64,000 nucleotides of DNA from Micromonospora yangpuensis (GTDB taxonomy: Bacteria; Actinomycetota; Actinomycetes; Mycobacteriales; Micromonosporaceae), in NCBI RefSeq assembly GCF_900091615.1, contig NZ_FMIA01000002.1, forward strand, positions 3,472,001-3,536,000, read 5' to 3'. Shown here in pieces: positions 1-9,021 of this stretch (position 1 is its first letter; each line of letters starts with the position of its first letter). Both the position numbers and the translations under genes were made by a program. The notes under the pieces were generated by a model. The model was not told the DNA's origin. It saw nothing but the letters and a program-made list of their open reading frames with translations, and searched no databases.

Positions 1-173
1 GGGCGGTCACCGCGGCCCTGGCCGGCTACGCGCACCTGCGCGCCCAGGCACCGGCGCCCACCCCGGCCGGCGACCCGGCGCGGCTGCTCGCCGCCGCCCT
101 CGACGAGCGCCTGCGTCCCCTGCTGGCACGCATCGACGGGCTGGAACGACGCCTGGACTCCCACCAGCCATGA
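1..173 (+). CDS. C-terminal fragment of an unrecognised protein (5' end outside window)
   Basis: The frame beginning at base 3 is open to a TGA at 171-173 and gives a 56-residue tail rich in Ala, Leu and Arg. The last part (LLAAALDERLRPLLARIDG then LERRLDSHQP) looks like an amphipathic helix or short coiled coil. The next gene starts 22 bases later on the same strand, so the two could be co-transcribed. There is too little sequence to assign a family, and I give no function. Confidence 0.5.
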   Translation, partial: AVTAALAGYAHLRAQAPAPTPAGDPARLLAAALDERLRPLLARIDGLERRLDSHQP

Positions 174-195
174 CCGACACCGGAAGGGAACTCCG

Positions 196-1159
196 GTGAC
201 CACCCGGATCCTGATGCTGGCCACCGGCGACACCATGGCCCACGCCCGCCGTGGCGACACACCGGTGGTGCTCACCGGCGCCGAACTGCTGGCCACGGCC
301 GGCCCACCCCCGCCGGGCACCGAGGTCGACGTGCGGGACCTGACCGTCGGCCCCAGCTGGGACCTCGACAGCGGCGACCAGCTCACCCTGGCCCGGCGGG
401 TCCGCGCCGGACTGCTCGACGACGGCCACGACGCGGTGGTGCTCACCCACGGCATCGACACCGTCGAGGAGACCGCCTTCCTGACCGACCTGCTGCTGGC
501 CCCGGACCTGCCCGGCACGGTGGTGCTGGCCACCGCCGTACGGCGCGCCCACCAGCGTGACGCCGACGCACCGGCCGCCCTGCGTACCGCGCTCACCGCC
601 GCCGCCGACCCGGCGCTGCGCCACCACGGGGTGCTGGTGTGCGCCGACGGTGACCTGCCCGCCGCCCGCTGGGTCACCACCGGCGGCCACACCGCCCTGA
701 CCTCCGCACCGCACCCACCGGTGGCCCGCCTCGACGACGGCCGGATCCGCATCGTCGGCACGCCGCCGCCACGCCCACCGGGCCCATCCGGGCAGCCTGC
801 CCGCGACGTGGCGCTGATCAGGTGCTACCCCGGCATCGACGCGACCCTGGTGACCGCGGCCGTCGACGCCGGAGCCGCCGGCATCGTGCTGGAGGGCACC
901 GGGGTCGGCAACGTGCCGGTCGGCCTGCTGGGCGCGGTCGCCGAGTGCACCGAGTGGGGCATCCCCGCCGGTGGTGGCCGCCCGCCGCCGAAGCGACGGC
1001 CACGACTGGGGCGACCTGCTGCCCCCCGACGGGCTCGCCGCCGGCATGGGTGCCATCCACGCCCGGGACCTGCCCGCCGGCAAGGCCCGCCTGGCGTTGA
1101 TGGTGGCCCTCGGCGGCGGTGGGGTCGAGGCGGTGCGGCAGTGGTTCAGCCAGCTGTGA
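196..1159 (+). pseudogene. L-asparaginase, frameshifted near residue 258
   Basis: The product resembles an asparaginase/glutaminase that hydrolyses Asn to Asp and ammonia. The GTG at 196 follows GGAAGGGAAC. The N-terminal catalytic Thr motif reads ATGDTMAHA, where the family usually has TGGTI. The second motif THGIDTVEET, with the catalytic Thr-Asp, lies near residue 80. The original frame stays homologous up to TEWGIPAG (about base 970) and then becomes Arg/Pro-rich nonsense to 1290. The +1 frame carries the expected C-terminal domain (GHDWGDLLPP ... DLPAGKARLALMVAL) to a TGA at 1157-1159. One extra base in the CCCCGCCGG run near 964-971 explains this. It could be a real inactivating indel or a sequencing or assembly error. 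Confidence 0.8.
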
Positions 1160-2201
1160 CCGGCACCGCCGGTGGGCCGGGCCGCACCGGAGCGGCGGTG
1201 CTGTCGCGTACGGTCAACCGTGGTGCCAGCAGAGTGGCCGGCGGCACCACCTCGTCACGCAGCTTGCCCATCAGCAGGTGCACCGCCTGACGGGCCAGCT
1301 CCTCGGCCGGCACCGGCACCGAGGTGACCATCGGGCTGGCCTGCTCGGCGAACTGGTCCGGGCAGATGCCCACCACCGAGACGTCCTGCGGCACCCGTCG
1401 ACCCAGCCCCGGCAACGCGGCCAACACCGGGCCGACCGCCGCCTCGTTCTGCACCACCAGCGCCGACAGGTCCGGATGCTGCTCCCACAGCTCCACCAAC
1501 GTCTGGCGCACCGCCGCCGCGCCCTCCTCGCAGGGCCGGGCCACCGCCTGCACACCACACGCCGCGGCGGCCTCGACGACACCGGCCCGGGTACGGTGGG
1601 CAAACCCGGTGCCCCGGTCGTAGACGGCAGCCGGGGCGCCCAACAGGGCGATCCGCCGGTGTCCCAGCCCCGCCAGGTGCTGCACGCAGAGCTGACCGGC
1701 CTGGTGGAAGTCCAGGTCCACGCAGGTCAACCCGGCGGCGTCGGCGGGAAAACCGATCAGCACACTGGGCCGGGCCAGCTCCCGCAGCAGCGGCACCCGG
1801 CAGTCGTCCAGCTCCACGTCCATCAGCACGATGCCGTCGACCATGGCGCTGGCCGCGATGCGCCGCAGTCCGGCCGGGCCCTCGTCGGAGGTCACCAGCA
1901 GCACGTCGTGGTCGAAGCCCCGGGCGGTGGTCACCACCGCCATGGCGAACTGCATCACCACCGGCACCTGCATCCCGGAGCGCAGCGGCAGCACCAACGC
2001 GATCACGTTGGCCCGGCGGCTGGCCAGGGCCCGTGCCCCGGCGTTGGGGTGGTACCCCAACGCCCGGACGCTGGCCAGCACCCGGTTGCGGGTGACCTCG
2101 GAGATGGCCCGTTTGCCGCTGAGCACGTACGACACGGTGCTGCCGGCCACCCCGGCGTGCCGGGCGACGTCGGTGATGGTGACCTGGTCGGGTGACTTCA
2201 C
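1146..2201 (-). CDS. LacI-family transcriptional regulator
   Basis: This is a sugar-responsive repressor of 351 residues. The N-terminal helix-turn-helix reads VTITDVARHAGVAGSTVSYV and is followed by the hinge helix (NAGARALASRRAN), then a periplasmic-binding-protein-like effector domain. I chose the GTG at 2201 (VKSPDQVTIT); longer upstream reading only adds shadow sequence from the neighbouring gene. It lies 28 bases downstream of the GH3 glycosidase gene on the same strand, so the two probably form an operon. Two palindromes upstream of the GH3 gene (4744-4759, 4817-4832) have LacI-family half sites and are its likely targets. Its 3' end overlaps the 3' end of the convergent asparaginase gene by 14 bases. 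Confidence 0.93.
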   Translation of the reverse strand: MKSPDQVTITDVARHAGVAGSTVSYVLSGKRAISEVTRNRVLASVRALGYHPNAGARALASRRANVIALVLPLRSGMQVPVVMQFAMAVVTTARGFDHDVLLVTSDEGPAGLRRIAASAMVDGIVLMDVELDDCRVPLLRELARPSVLIGFPADAAGLTCVDLDFHQAGQLCVQHLAGLGHRRIALLGAPAAVYDRGTGFAHRTRAGVVEAAAACGVQAVARPCEEGAAAVRQTLVELWEQHPDLSALVVQNEAAVGPVLAALPGLGRRVPQDVSVVGICPDQFAEQASPMVTSVPVPAEELARQAVHLLMGKLRDEVVPPATLLAPRLTVRDSTAAPVRPGPPAVPVTAG

Positions 2202-2229
2202 CGGCCGCACCGCCGACCGGTCGCGGGGC

Positions 2230-4704
2230 TCACCGCGGGCCGCCGCTGCGCATCGCCGGCACGACCTCGGGCCGGGTCGCCGGTTCGTCGGCCCGGACCG
2301 CGACCGTGCCGACCAGCCGCACGTCCCGGCAGGAGCGGCCGACCAGGACACTGTGGGTGGCGGTCTCCACCACGTGGGCCTCGCGGGACTCGTCCCAGTA
2401 GCCCAGGTCCGCCGCGCGCAGCCGCAGCCGGACCACCCGCCGCTGCCCGGGATCCAGGCTGACCCGGGCGAAGTCACGTAGCTGCCGCAACGGCTGCTTG
2501 ACCGCCGAGCGGCGCTGCCGGGTGTAGAGCTGCACCACTTCCTCGCCGGGGCGGCTCCCGCTGTTGGTGACCTCGACGCTCACCACGACCTCCTCACCCA
2601 CGGTCATCGTCGTCGCGCTCAGGTGAAGATCAGCGTAGTCGACGGTGGTGTAGCTCAGCCCGTGGCCGAACGGGTACAGCGGGTCGCCCCGGTGGTACAG
2701 GTAGGTGGCGTCGGCGCCGATGACGTCGTAGTCGAGCAGGTCGGGCAGGTCTGCGGCGTCGGCGTACCAGGTCTGGGTGAGCCGGCCGGCCGGCTCGGTC
2801 TCGCCGGTCAGCACCGCCGCCACCCCCGTGCCGTGTTCCTGGCCGCCGTGGGCCGACCAGAGCACCGCCGGTACGTGCCGGTCGGCCCAGCCGACGGCGT
2901 AGGGGTAGCTGCTGGTGAGCACCAGCACGGTACGCGGGTTGGCCGCGCGTACCGCCCGCAGTAGCGCCTCCTGCGCCGCGGGCAACGCCAGGTCGACGCG
3001 GTCCTCGGTCTCCCGTCCGTTGACCATCGGATGGTTGCCCAGCGCCACCACGGCCACGTCGGCCGCGGCGGCCACCGCGGCGGCCTCGGCGGCGCCGTCG
3101 ACGAGCAGGTCGACGGCGAACGCGGTGGCCTCGTGCGGCCCGGTGGCGTCGGCGCGCAGCACACCGTCGGTGCCGACGGTGACGTACCGGTCGCCGGCCA
3201 CGTGGTGCAGCAGGACGGTGTGGTCGGGGCGGCGGTGCCAGCGGAACGTCTCCCGCACCACCCAGCCGCCGGGGCCCGGGCGGTCGTTGACCAGCCGCGC
3301 GTCGTCGTCGACGCCGACGTGCCGGCCGTTGGCCACCGACCGCAGCGCCAGCAGCCCGGCCCCCCAGTCGAACACGTCGAAGCCGGCCGGGTCGGCGCCG
3401 AGGGTCAACGGGCCGCCGTCGGCGCCGGCCGGGCCGCCGACGTGCCGGTCGCCGAGGCGTAACGCGATCCGGTCCGCCCCGGCGTGGGTGGTCACCGCGG
3501 GCAGCCGCTGGGCCAGCCCGGCGTAGGTGGTGACCGCGTACGGCGGGGTGCCGCTGTACCAGTCCTGGTACACCGTGTCGGCGAGCGGGCCGAGCACCGC
3601 CACCTGCCCGGTGGTGGCCGGGTCCAGGGGCAGCAGCCCGTCGTTGCGCAGCAGCACGACCGACCGGGCGGCGGCGGTACGCGCCAACTGCCGGTGTGCC
3701 GGACAGTCGAGCGCCTGTGGTGCCGGGTGGGCCCACGGGTCGTCGGTGTCGGGGCCCAGGTCGCCCAGGTGGGCCCGGACGGTCAGGATCCGCCGGACGG
3801 CCCGGTCCACGTCGGCCTCGGTGACCAGGTCGCGGTGCAGCGCCTCGGTCAGCCGGTTGATGGTGGGTGCGCTGTCGGTGTCGTCCTCGGTGAAGCTGTC
3901 GATGCCGGCGCGTAGCGCGGCGGCGAACCCGGCGACATGGTCGGGCAGGTGGGCCTGCACGCCGGCGATGTTGGTCACGGCGCCGGCGTCGCCGACGACC
4001 ATGATCTCCGTCGGCGCCCACCGGCGCAGCTGCTGGGCGATCAGCGGGCTCAGGTGCGCCGGGATCCCGTTGACCAGGTTGTAGGAGGCCATCACCGCCA
4101 CCGCCGCGCCGGCGGCCAGGGGGGCGCGGAAGGCCGGTAGTTCGTACTCGTGCAGCACCCGGGCGGGTAGGTCGCTGCTGGTGGTGGCCCGGTCGGTCTC
4201 GTTGTTGTAGCCGCAGAAGTGCTTCAGGGTGGGTGCGGTGCGCCACCGGTGGGGGTCCTCGCCGCGCAGGCCCCGGGCGTAGGCGGTGGCGAGCAGGCCG
4301 GTCAGCCACGGGTCCTCGGCCCAGCCCTCCTCGTTGCGGCCCCAGCGGGGGTCGCGCAGCGGGTTGACCACCGGCGCCCACACGTTGAGCCCGACCCGGT
4401 CGGGGTCGTGGTGGTGTCTGACGCGTACCTCGGTGCCGACGGCGGCGCCCACGGCCCGGATCAGCTCGGCGTCCCAGGTGCTGGCCAGGCCGATCACCTG
4501 GGGGAAGACCGTGGCCGGGCCGAGCCAGGCCACCCCGTGCAGGGCCTCGGTGCCGGTGCGGAACGGCGGCAGGCCGAGCCGGTCCACCGGCGCCTGCCAC
4601 TGGTGCAGCAGACCGAGTTTCTCCGGCAGGGTGAGCTGGCCCAGCAGGTCGTCGACCCGGGCGGCGGGCCACGGGTCGGTGCTGCGGTCGGTGTGGTCGG
4701 TCAT
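2230..4704 (-). CDS. GH3 family beta-glycosidase (beta-glucosidase/xylosidase type) with fascin-like insert
   Basis: This 824-residue glycoside hydrolase would cleave beta-linked oligosaccharides. The GH3 N-terminal barrel includes LNVWAPVVNPLRDPRWGRNEE and the lysine-histidine signature TLKHFCGYNNE. The putative nucleophile Asp is in VVGDAGAVTNIA; SDW is the usual form, so its flanks are atypical. A block around residues 430-540 (NGRHVGVDDDARL, GDRYVTVGTDGVLRA) looks like a beta-trefoil/fascin-type insert that may bind sugars. A C-terminal fibronectin-III-like domain follows (TVGEEVVVSVEVTNSGSRPG). The ATG at 4704 has GGAAGG 8 bases upstream; a nominal earlier ATG lacks this. No signal peptide is seen, so the enzyme is probably cytoplasmic and acts on imported sugars. 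Confidence 0.92.
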   Translation of the reverse strand: MTDHTDRSTDPWPAARVDDLLGQLTLPEKLGLLHQWQAPVDRLGLPPFRTGTEALHGVAWLGPATVFPQVIGLASTWDAELIRAVGAAVGTEVRVRHHHDPDRVGLNVWAPVVNPLRDPRWGRNEEGWAEDPWLTGLLATAYARGLRGEDPHRWRTAPTLKHFCGYNNETDRATTSSDLPARVLHEYELPAFRAPLAAGAAVAVMASYNLVNGIPAHLSPLIAQQLRRWAPTEIMVVGDAGAVTNIAGVQAHLPDHVAGFAAALRAGIDSFTEDDTDSAPTINRLTEALHRDLVTEADVDRAVRRILTVRAHLGDLGPDTDDPWAHPAPQALDCPAHRQLARTAAARSVVLLRNDGLLPLDPATTGQVAVLGPLADTVYQDWYSGTPPYAVTTYAGLAQRLPAVTTHAGADRIALRLGDRHVGGPAGADGGPLTLGADPAGFDVFDWGAGLLALRSVANGRHVGVDDDARLVNDRPGPGGWVVRETFRWHRRPDHTVLLHHVAGDRYVTVGTDGVLRADATGPHEATAFAVDLLVDGAAEAAAVAAAADVAVVALGNHPMVNGRETEDRVDLALPAAQEALLRAVRAANPRTVLVLTSSYPYAVGWADRHVPAVLWSAHGGQEHGTGVAAVLTGETEPAGRLTQTWYADAADLPDLLDYDVIGADATYLYHRGDPLYPFGHGLSYTTVDYADLHLSATTMTVGEEVVVSVEVTNSGSRPGEEVVQLYTRQRRSAVKQPLRQLRDFARVSLDPGQRRVVRLRLRAADLGYWDESREAHVVETATHSVLVGRSCRDVRLVGTVAVRADEPATRPEVVPAMRSGGPR

Positions 4705-4743
4705 GGCGGTTGCCTTCCGTGCTCGCCGCACGTCCGGCGCGGT

Positions 4744-4759
4744 GTCGAAGCGCTTCGAC
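4744..4759. promoter_or_regulatory. LacI-family operator 1 upstream of the GH3 gene
   Basis: A perfect 16-base palindrome, GTCGAAGCGCTTCGAC, lies 40 bases upstream of the GH3 start codon. The central CG and GAAGC/GCTTC half sites match the form of operators bound by LacI-family regulators of actinobacterial glycosidase genes. The LacI-type gene is in the same operon, which suggests autoregulation. Confidence 0.75.
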
Positions 4760-4816
4760 GGGCGTCGTGACGAGGTGGCATCGCGGTGTGGTGGTCGGAC
4801 CGTCGACGGTGGACGC

Positions 4817-4832
4817 GGTGAAGCGCTTCGAC
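4817..4832. promoter_or_regulatory. LacI-family operator 2 upstream of the GH3 gene
   Basis: A second copy (GGTGAAGCGCTTCGAC) has one perfect half and a 10-base perfect core, GAAGCGCTTC. Its centre lies 73 bases (about seven helical turns) from operator 1, a spacing compatible with cooperative binding or looping across the GH3 promoter. Confidence 0.7.
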
Positions 4833-4953
4833 GGCCCGGTGGAACCAGCCGACCCGGGTTGCCCGGACGACGGGGCGGCGCTTCGAGGTTGGCACCACCG
4901 TGCCGATGTGGTCAAGGGCCGGCGACCGGCGGATCCGGTGCCCCGGCGGTGCC

Positions 4954-6162
4954 TCACCGCGCCGGAAGTCGACCACTTTCGATGGCTGCGAGTGCGGCGG
5001 TCGCCCCACCCAGGGCGGTGGCCTGCGCGCCCAGCACCGAGGCGGCCAACCGGCAACCGCCCACAGCTCGGTCGGCGAGCTCCTGGCGCGCGGTGGGCAG
5101 CAGCCAGGCGCCCAGGGTCGCGAAGTGCCCGCCGACCACCACTACCTCCGGATCGACCAGGTTGGCCACCATCGACACCGCGTGGCCCAGGTGCCGACCG
5201 ATCCCGGCCAGCTGCGCCAGCACCGCCGGATCACCCTGACGGGCCAGCGTCTCGACCCGGTCGAGCTCCGGCAGGAAGTCGGTCACCGGGCCGTCGGCGA
5301 CGGTGTCGGGCAACACCCGGGCGATCACCGCGGGCAGCCCGACCCACGCCTCCACACACCCGAGACGCCCACAGGCGCACCGCGGCCCCTCGGCGGCCAA
5401 CGGCAGGTGGCCGAGTTCGCCGGCCAACCCCCGGCCACCCCGCAGCAGCCGTCCGGCGCAGATGATCCCGGCGCCGACCCCGGTGCCGCCGGTGAGGTGC
5501 ACCAGGTGGCCGGTGCCGGCGTACGCGCCGTGGCGGTGCTCGGCCAGGGCGGCCAGGTTCGCCTCGTTGTCCACGCCGACGACGTACTCCGGGTCACCCA
5601 GGGCGGCCCGCAGCTCACCGGCCAGGTCGACCCCCCGCCACCGCAGGGCGGTGGACAGCTCGACCCGACCGGCGGCGTCGACCAGTCCGGGCACCCCGAC
5701 GGTGAGGCCGAGCACCGTGCGGCCCTGACCGGTGACCCGGTTCAGCGCCCGGCGGGCCAACGCGGCCAGCGCGCGCACCGTGTCACCGGGAGCCGCCGCC
5801 GGCGCGGCGAAGGCCCGCCGCCAGGTCAGCAGCCGGGTCCCGGCCAGGTCGATCGCGACGACGGTCAGCTCGTCGCCGCCGATCTCCATGCCCAACGCCG
5901 CGTACGGCTCACCGTCGAGCACCAGCATGGTGGCGGGCCGGCCGATCCGGTGCTCGGTCAGCCCGGTCTCGCGGACCAGCCGGCCCTCGATCAGCTCGGT
6001 GACCAGGCTGGAGACGGTGGCCTTGTTCAGTCCGGTGTGGGCGGCGATGTCCGCCCGCGAGCAGGGCGCGTGCACGCGCACGTGGCGCAGGACCACGGCC
6101 CGGTTGGCCATCCGGACGTCACCGAGCTCCGTCGGCTGTGGTTCGTTGTGGACGCTGATCAC
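4954..6162 (-). CDS. ROK-family transcriptional regulator (XylR/NagC type)
   Basis: This 402-residue regulator has an N-terminal winged helix (SRADIAAHTGLNKATVSSLV) fused to a ROK sugar-kinase-like domain. The glycine-rich phosphate loop reads LTGGTGVGAGI and the zinc motif CACGRLGCVEAW is intact, as in ROK repressors. The GTG at 6162 is the first start in frame. It is transcribed divergently from the transporter operon, and the 175-base gap contains an operator that looks like the Bacillus XylR site (see 6249-6288). It is therefore the likely repressor of the transporter and GH42 genes, responding to an imported sugar or its phosphate. The sugar cannot be told from sequence. Confidence 0.92.
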   Translation of the reverse strand: MISVHNEPQPTELGDVRMANRAVVLRHVRVHAPCSRADIAAHTGLNKATVSSLVTELIEGRLVRETGLTEHRIGRPATMLVLDGEPYAALGMEIGGDELTVVAIDLAGTRLLTWRRAFAAPAAAPGDTVRALAALARRALNRVTGQGRTVLGLTVGVPGLVDAAGRVELSTALRWRGVDLAGELRAALGDPEYVVGVDNEANLAALAEHRHGAYAGTGHLVHLTGGTGVGAGIICAGRLLRGGRGLAGELGHLPLAAEGPRCACGRLGCVEAWVGLPAVIARVLPDTVADGPVTDFLPELDRVETLARQGDPAVLAQLAGIGRHLGHAVSMVANLVDPEVVVVGGHFATLGAWLLPTARQELADRAVGGCRLAASVLGAQATALGGATAALAAIESGRLPAR

Positions 6163-6248
6163 AGTCTGCCCGCTCCCTGCACCGGTGGGCGCGACCCCGG
6201 CGGTGCCGGTACGGCCGTCACCGCTCCCTTGTGGGTCGCATCACCGTC

Positions 6249-6288
6249 GATTAGTTTGTTCGGCTAGAACACCAACTAATCCTAGCCG
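6249..6288. promoter_or_regulatory. ROK/XylR-type operator in the divergent promoter region
   Basis: Inverted repeats are nested here: GATTAGTT (6249-6256) with AACTAATC (6274-6281), and CGGCTAG (6261-6267) with CTAGCCG (6282-6288). The outer element, TTAGTTTGTT followed later by CCAACTAA, closely matches the operator form known for XylR-type ROK repressors (TTAGTTTGTT ... AACAAACTAA). It sits between the divergent ROK gene and the lipoprotein gene, about 50 bases from the latter's start. Confidence 0.75.
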
Positions 6289-6337
6289 GACGAACCTGCT
6301 CCGCAAACCCGTCCCCAACCGATGAAGGGAGTGCGCC

Positions 6338-8005
6338 GTGACACCGTCCCCACCGGGCGCATCCACCGACCGCCGTACCGTGCTGCGTCTGATCGGCCTC
6401 GGCGCCGCCGCCACGATCGGTGGCACCACCCTGGCCGGCTGCAGCAAGGAGGTGGGCAGCCAGGGCAGCGCCACCAAGGCCGACGCGATCAAGGCGGTGC
6501 TGCCCGCGTACCAGCCCGCCGAGCTGCTCAAGCCGGACATCCCCGGCGAGGGCTCGATCCCCAGCGGCTACCTGAAATACCCCACCGACCTGGTCGACGC
6601 GGTCACCGAACAGCCCATCCGCAGCGGACAGCCGATCCGGGCCATCAGCCCCTGGTGGGGACCGACCCCACCGGCCAACGACCGCAACGCCTACATGCAG
6701 GCCATCAACGCCAAGCTCGGCGGCGAGATGGTGGTCAGCGTCCAGGACGGCAACACCTTCGCCGACAAGCTCAGCGCCCTGCTCGGCGCCCGCGACGTGC
6801 CCGACCTGCTCAGCGTCCCCAACTGGGAGGTCGACAAGATCGCCCGGTTCTCCGACGCCACCAAGGCACTCTTCGAGGACCTCACCGACCACCTGCAGGG
6901 CGACAAGGCCGCCGCCTACCCGTACCTGGCGGCCCTGCCCACCAGCAGCTGGGAGTACTGCGTCTGGGGCGGCCGCCTCTACGCCGCCCCGTTCCCACCC
7001 GACGGTCCGTTCGCCTGGCTGCTGTTCCAGCGCAAGGACCTCGTCGACGCCGCCGGCCTGGGCACCCCCACCTCGATCGACGAACTGTACGAGTTCGGCA
7101 AGAAGGCCACCAACGCCGACCGGGGCGTCTGGGCCTTCGGCACGGTCTTCGACATGGTGCAGCAGTTCCACGGCTGCCACCAGACCTGGCGCAAGAAGCC
7201 CGACGGCGGCCTGGAACACAAGTACGAGACCGCCGAGTTCACCGCCGCCCTGGAGTTCACCGCCCGGCTGTTCGCCGAGGGGCTGGTACACCCCGACACC
7301 GTGGCCAGCAAGGGCGCCGACGAGAAACAACTCTTCAACGGCGGCAAGATCCTCATGTTCCAGGACGGCGCCGGCGCCTGGGAGGGCATGCAGGGCGAAC
7401 AGTCCAAGGTCACCCCCGGCTACACCATGCAGCCCGTGCCGCTGTTCGGCGTCGGCGGCAAGGACCCGGTCGTGTGGGGCAAGGACATCCCGGTCTTCTA
7501 CACCTTCGTCAAGAAGGGCCTGGGCACCGAACGGGTGCAGGAACTGCTACGGGTGATGAACTGGTGCGCGGCACCCTTCGGCAGCCGCGAGTTCGAACTG
7601 CGCGAGTACGGCGTGCAGGGCACCCACTTCACCCGGGGCGCCGACGGCACCCCCGCGTCCACCGAACAGTTCCGCAAGGAGTTCGCCGGACAGGTCAACG
7701 GCCTGGCCGGTCGCCCCCCGGTCAAGATCCGCCGCAGCGACGCCCCCACCTACGTCCAGGAGTACATCGAGTACCACAAGAAGTTCATCGGCCTGCGCGA
7801 GACCGACCTGTTCGCCGGGATCAAACTGGAACTGCCGGCCAACTGGTCCAAGCAGCTGCAGCCCACCGACGACAAGATCCGCGACATCCTGCGCGGCCGG
7901 CGTCCCCTGACCGACATGGCCCAGGTGACCAAGGAGTTCCTCTCCGGCGGCGGCGAAGAGGGGCGGGCCTTCCACGAGAAGGCCCTGTCCGACAACGGCC
8001 GATGA
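6338..8005 (+). CDS. Carbohydrate ABC transporter substrate-binding lipoprotein
   Basis: This is a 555-residue LplA-like solute-binding protein. The N-terminus has a twin-arginine-like DRRTVLRLIG, a hydrophobic stretch and the lipobox TLAGC with the lipidated Cys at residue 35, so it is anchored outside the membrane. The length and the ISPWWGPTPPANDR and YLAALPTSSWEYCVWGGRLY segments fit the large sugar-binding proteins of the LplABC type. The GTG at 6338 has GAAGGGA 7 bases upstream. The stop overlaps the following permease start (ATGA at 8002-8005). It is the first gene of a four-gene run with two permeases and a GH42 enzyme. The ligand is probably a plant-derived oligosaccharide, which is inference. 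Confidence 0.92.
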   Translation: MTPSPPGASTDRRTVLRLIGLGAAATIGGTTLAGCSKEVGSQGSATKADAIKAVLPAYQPAELLKPDIPGEGSIPSGYLKYPTDLVDAVTEQPIRSGQPIRAISPWWGPTPPANDRNAYMQAINAKLGGEMVVSVQDGNTFADKLSALLGARDVPDLLSVPNWEVDKIARFSDATKALFEDLTDHLQGDKAAAYPYLAALPTSSWEYCVWGGRLYAAPFPPDGPFAWLLFQRKDLVDAAGLGTPTSIDELYEFGKKATNADRGVWAFGTVFDMVQQFHGCHQTWRKKPDGGLEHKYETAEFTAALEFTARLFAEGLVHPDTVASKGADEKQLFNGGKILMFQDGAGAWEGMQGEQSKVTPGYTMQPVPLFGVGGKDPVVWGKDIPVFYTFVKKGLGTERVQELLRVMNWCAAPFGSREFELREYGVQGTHFTRGADGTPASTEQFRKEFAGQVNGLAGRPPVKIRRSDAPTYVQEYIEYHKKFIGLRETDLFAGIKLELPANWSKQLQPTDDKIRDILRGRRPLTDMAQVTKEFLSGGGEEGRAFHEKALSDNGR

Positions 8006-9021
8006 GTCGCACCGACACACCCGCGCCGTCCCCGGTCGACCGGCACCTGCCGGCCGGGGACGGCCCGGCCACCACCACGCCCACCCGGACCCGCCGCACC
8101 CTGGGCGCACGGCTGCGCCGGGACTGGCCGCTGCTGGCGATGACCGCCCCGGCCGCCGTACTGCTGCTGGTCTTCCACTACCTGCCCACCCTGGGCAACG
8201 TCATCGCCTTCCAGGACTACAACCCGTTCCTCGGCGAGGATCCCCTGGAGGCGTTCCTCTACAGCCAGTGGGTAGGCTTCGGCAACTTCGAGATCCTCTT
8301 CCGCGACCCGCTGTTCTGGGACGCCGTGCGCAACACCCTGACCATCACCGCGTTCCAGCTGGTCTTCTTCTTCCCCCTGCCGATCTTCCTGGCCATCCTG
8401 CTCAACAGCGTGCTCTCCGGCCGGATCCGCGGCTTCGTGCAGAGCGTGGTCTACCTGCCGCACTTCTTCAGCTGGGTGCTGGTCGTCACGTTCTTCGTGC
8501 AGATGTTCGGCGGCGCCGGCCTCCTGGCCCAGGAGATGCGCCAGGCCGGGCTGGAACCCTGGAACATCATGACCAACCCCGACACCTTCATCCTGCTGGT
8601 CACCGCCGAGTCGGTCTGGAAGGACGTCGGCTGGGGCGCCATCGTCTTCCTCGCCGCGCTGTCGGCGATCGACCCCAACCTGTACGAGGCGGCCGCCGCC
8701 GACGGCGCCGGACGGTGGCGCAGGCTCTGGCACATCACCCTGCCGGGCCTGCGACCGGTGATCGTCCTGCTGCTCATCCTGCGCCTGGGCGACGCCCTGT
8801 CGGTCGGCTTCGAACAGTTCATCCTGCAACGCGACGCGGTGGGCCGGCAGGCCGCCGAGGTCCTGGACACCTTCGTCTACCACAACGCGATCGCCACCCA
8901 GCAGTGGGGACAGGGCGCCGCCGCCGGACTGTTCAAGGCCGTGATCGGCCTGATCCTCATCGTCGCGGCCAACAAGATGGCCCACAAGCTGGGCGAACAG
9001 GGGGTCTACTCCCGCTCATGA
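8002..9021 (+). CDS. Sugar ABC transporter permease (LplB/UgpA type)
   Basis: This is a 339-residue inner-membrane permease of the CUT1 class with about six membrane segments, the first at WPLLAMTAPAAVLLLVFHYL. The permease EAA-type loop reads YEAAAADGAGRWRRLWHITL, where the shared ATPase docks. The start ATG overlaps the upstream stop by four bases, and its own stop overlaps the next start, indicating translational coupling. No ATP-binding subunit is encoded nearby, so the transporter would use a multitask ATPase such as MsiK, as known for Streptomyces CUT1 systems. Confidence 0.93.
   Translation: MSRTDTPAPSPVDRHLPAGDGPATTTPTRTRRTLGARLRRDWPLLAMTAPAAVLLLVFHYLPTLGNVIAFQDYNPFLGEDPLEAFLYSQWVGFGNFEILFRDPLFWDAVRNTLTITAFQLVFFFPLPIFLAILLNSVLSGRIRGFVQSVVYLPHFFSWVLVVTFFVQMFGGAGLLAQEMRQAGLEPWNIMTNPDTFILLVTAESVWKDVGWGAIVFLAALSAIDPNLYEAAAADGAGRWRRLWHITLPGLRPVIVLLLILRLGDALSVGFEQFILQRDAVGRQAAEVLDTFVYHNAIATQQWGQGAAAGLFKAVIGLILIVAANKMAHKLGEQGVYSRS

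Noticed and set aside
6322..8001. Extended frame upstream of the first permease
   Set aside because: It is the +1 shadow of the substrate-binding protein gene; the permease begins at the overlapping ATG 8002.
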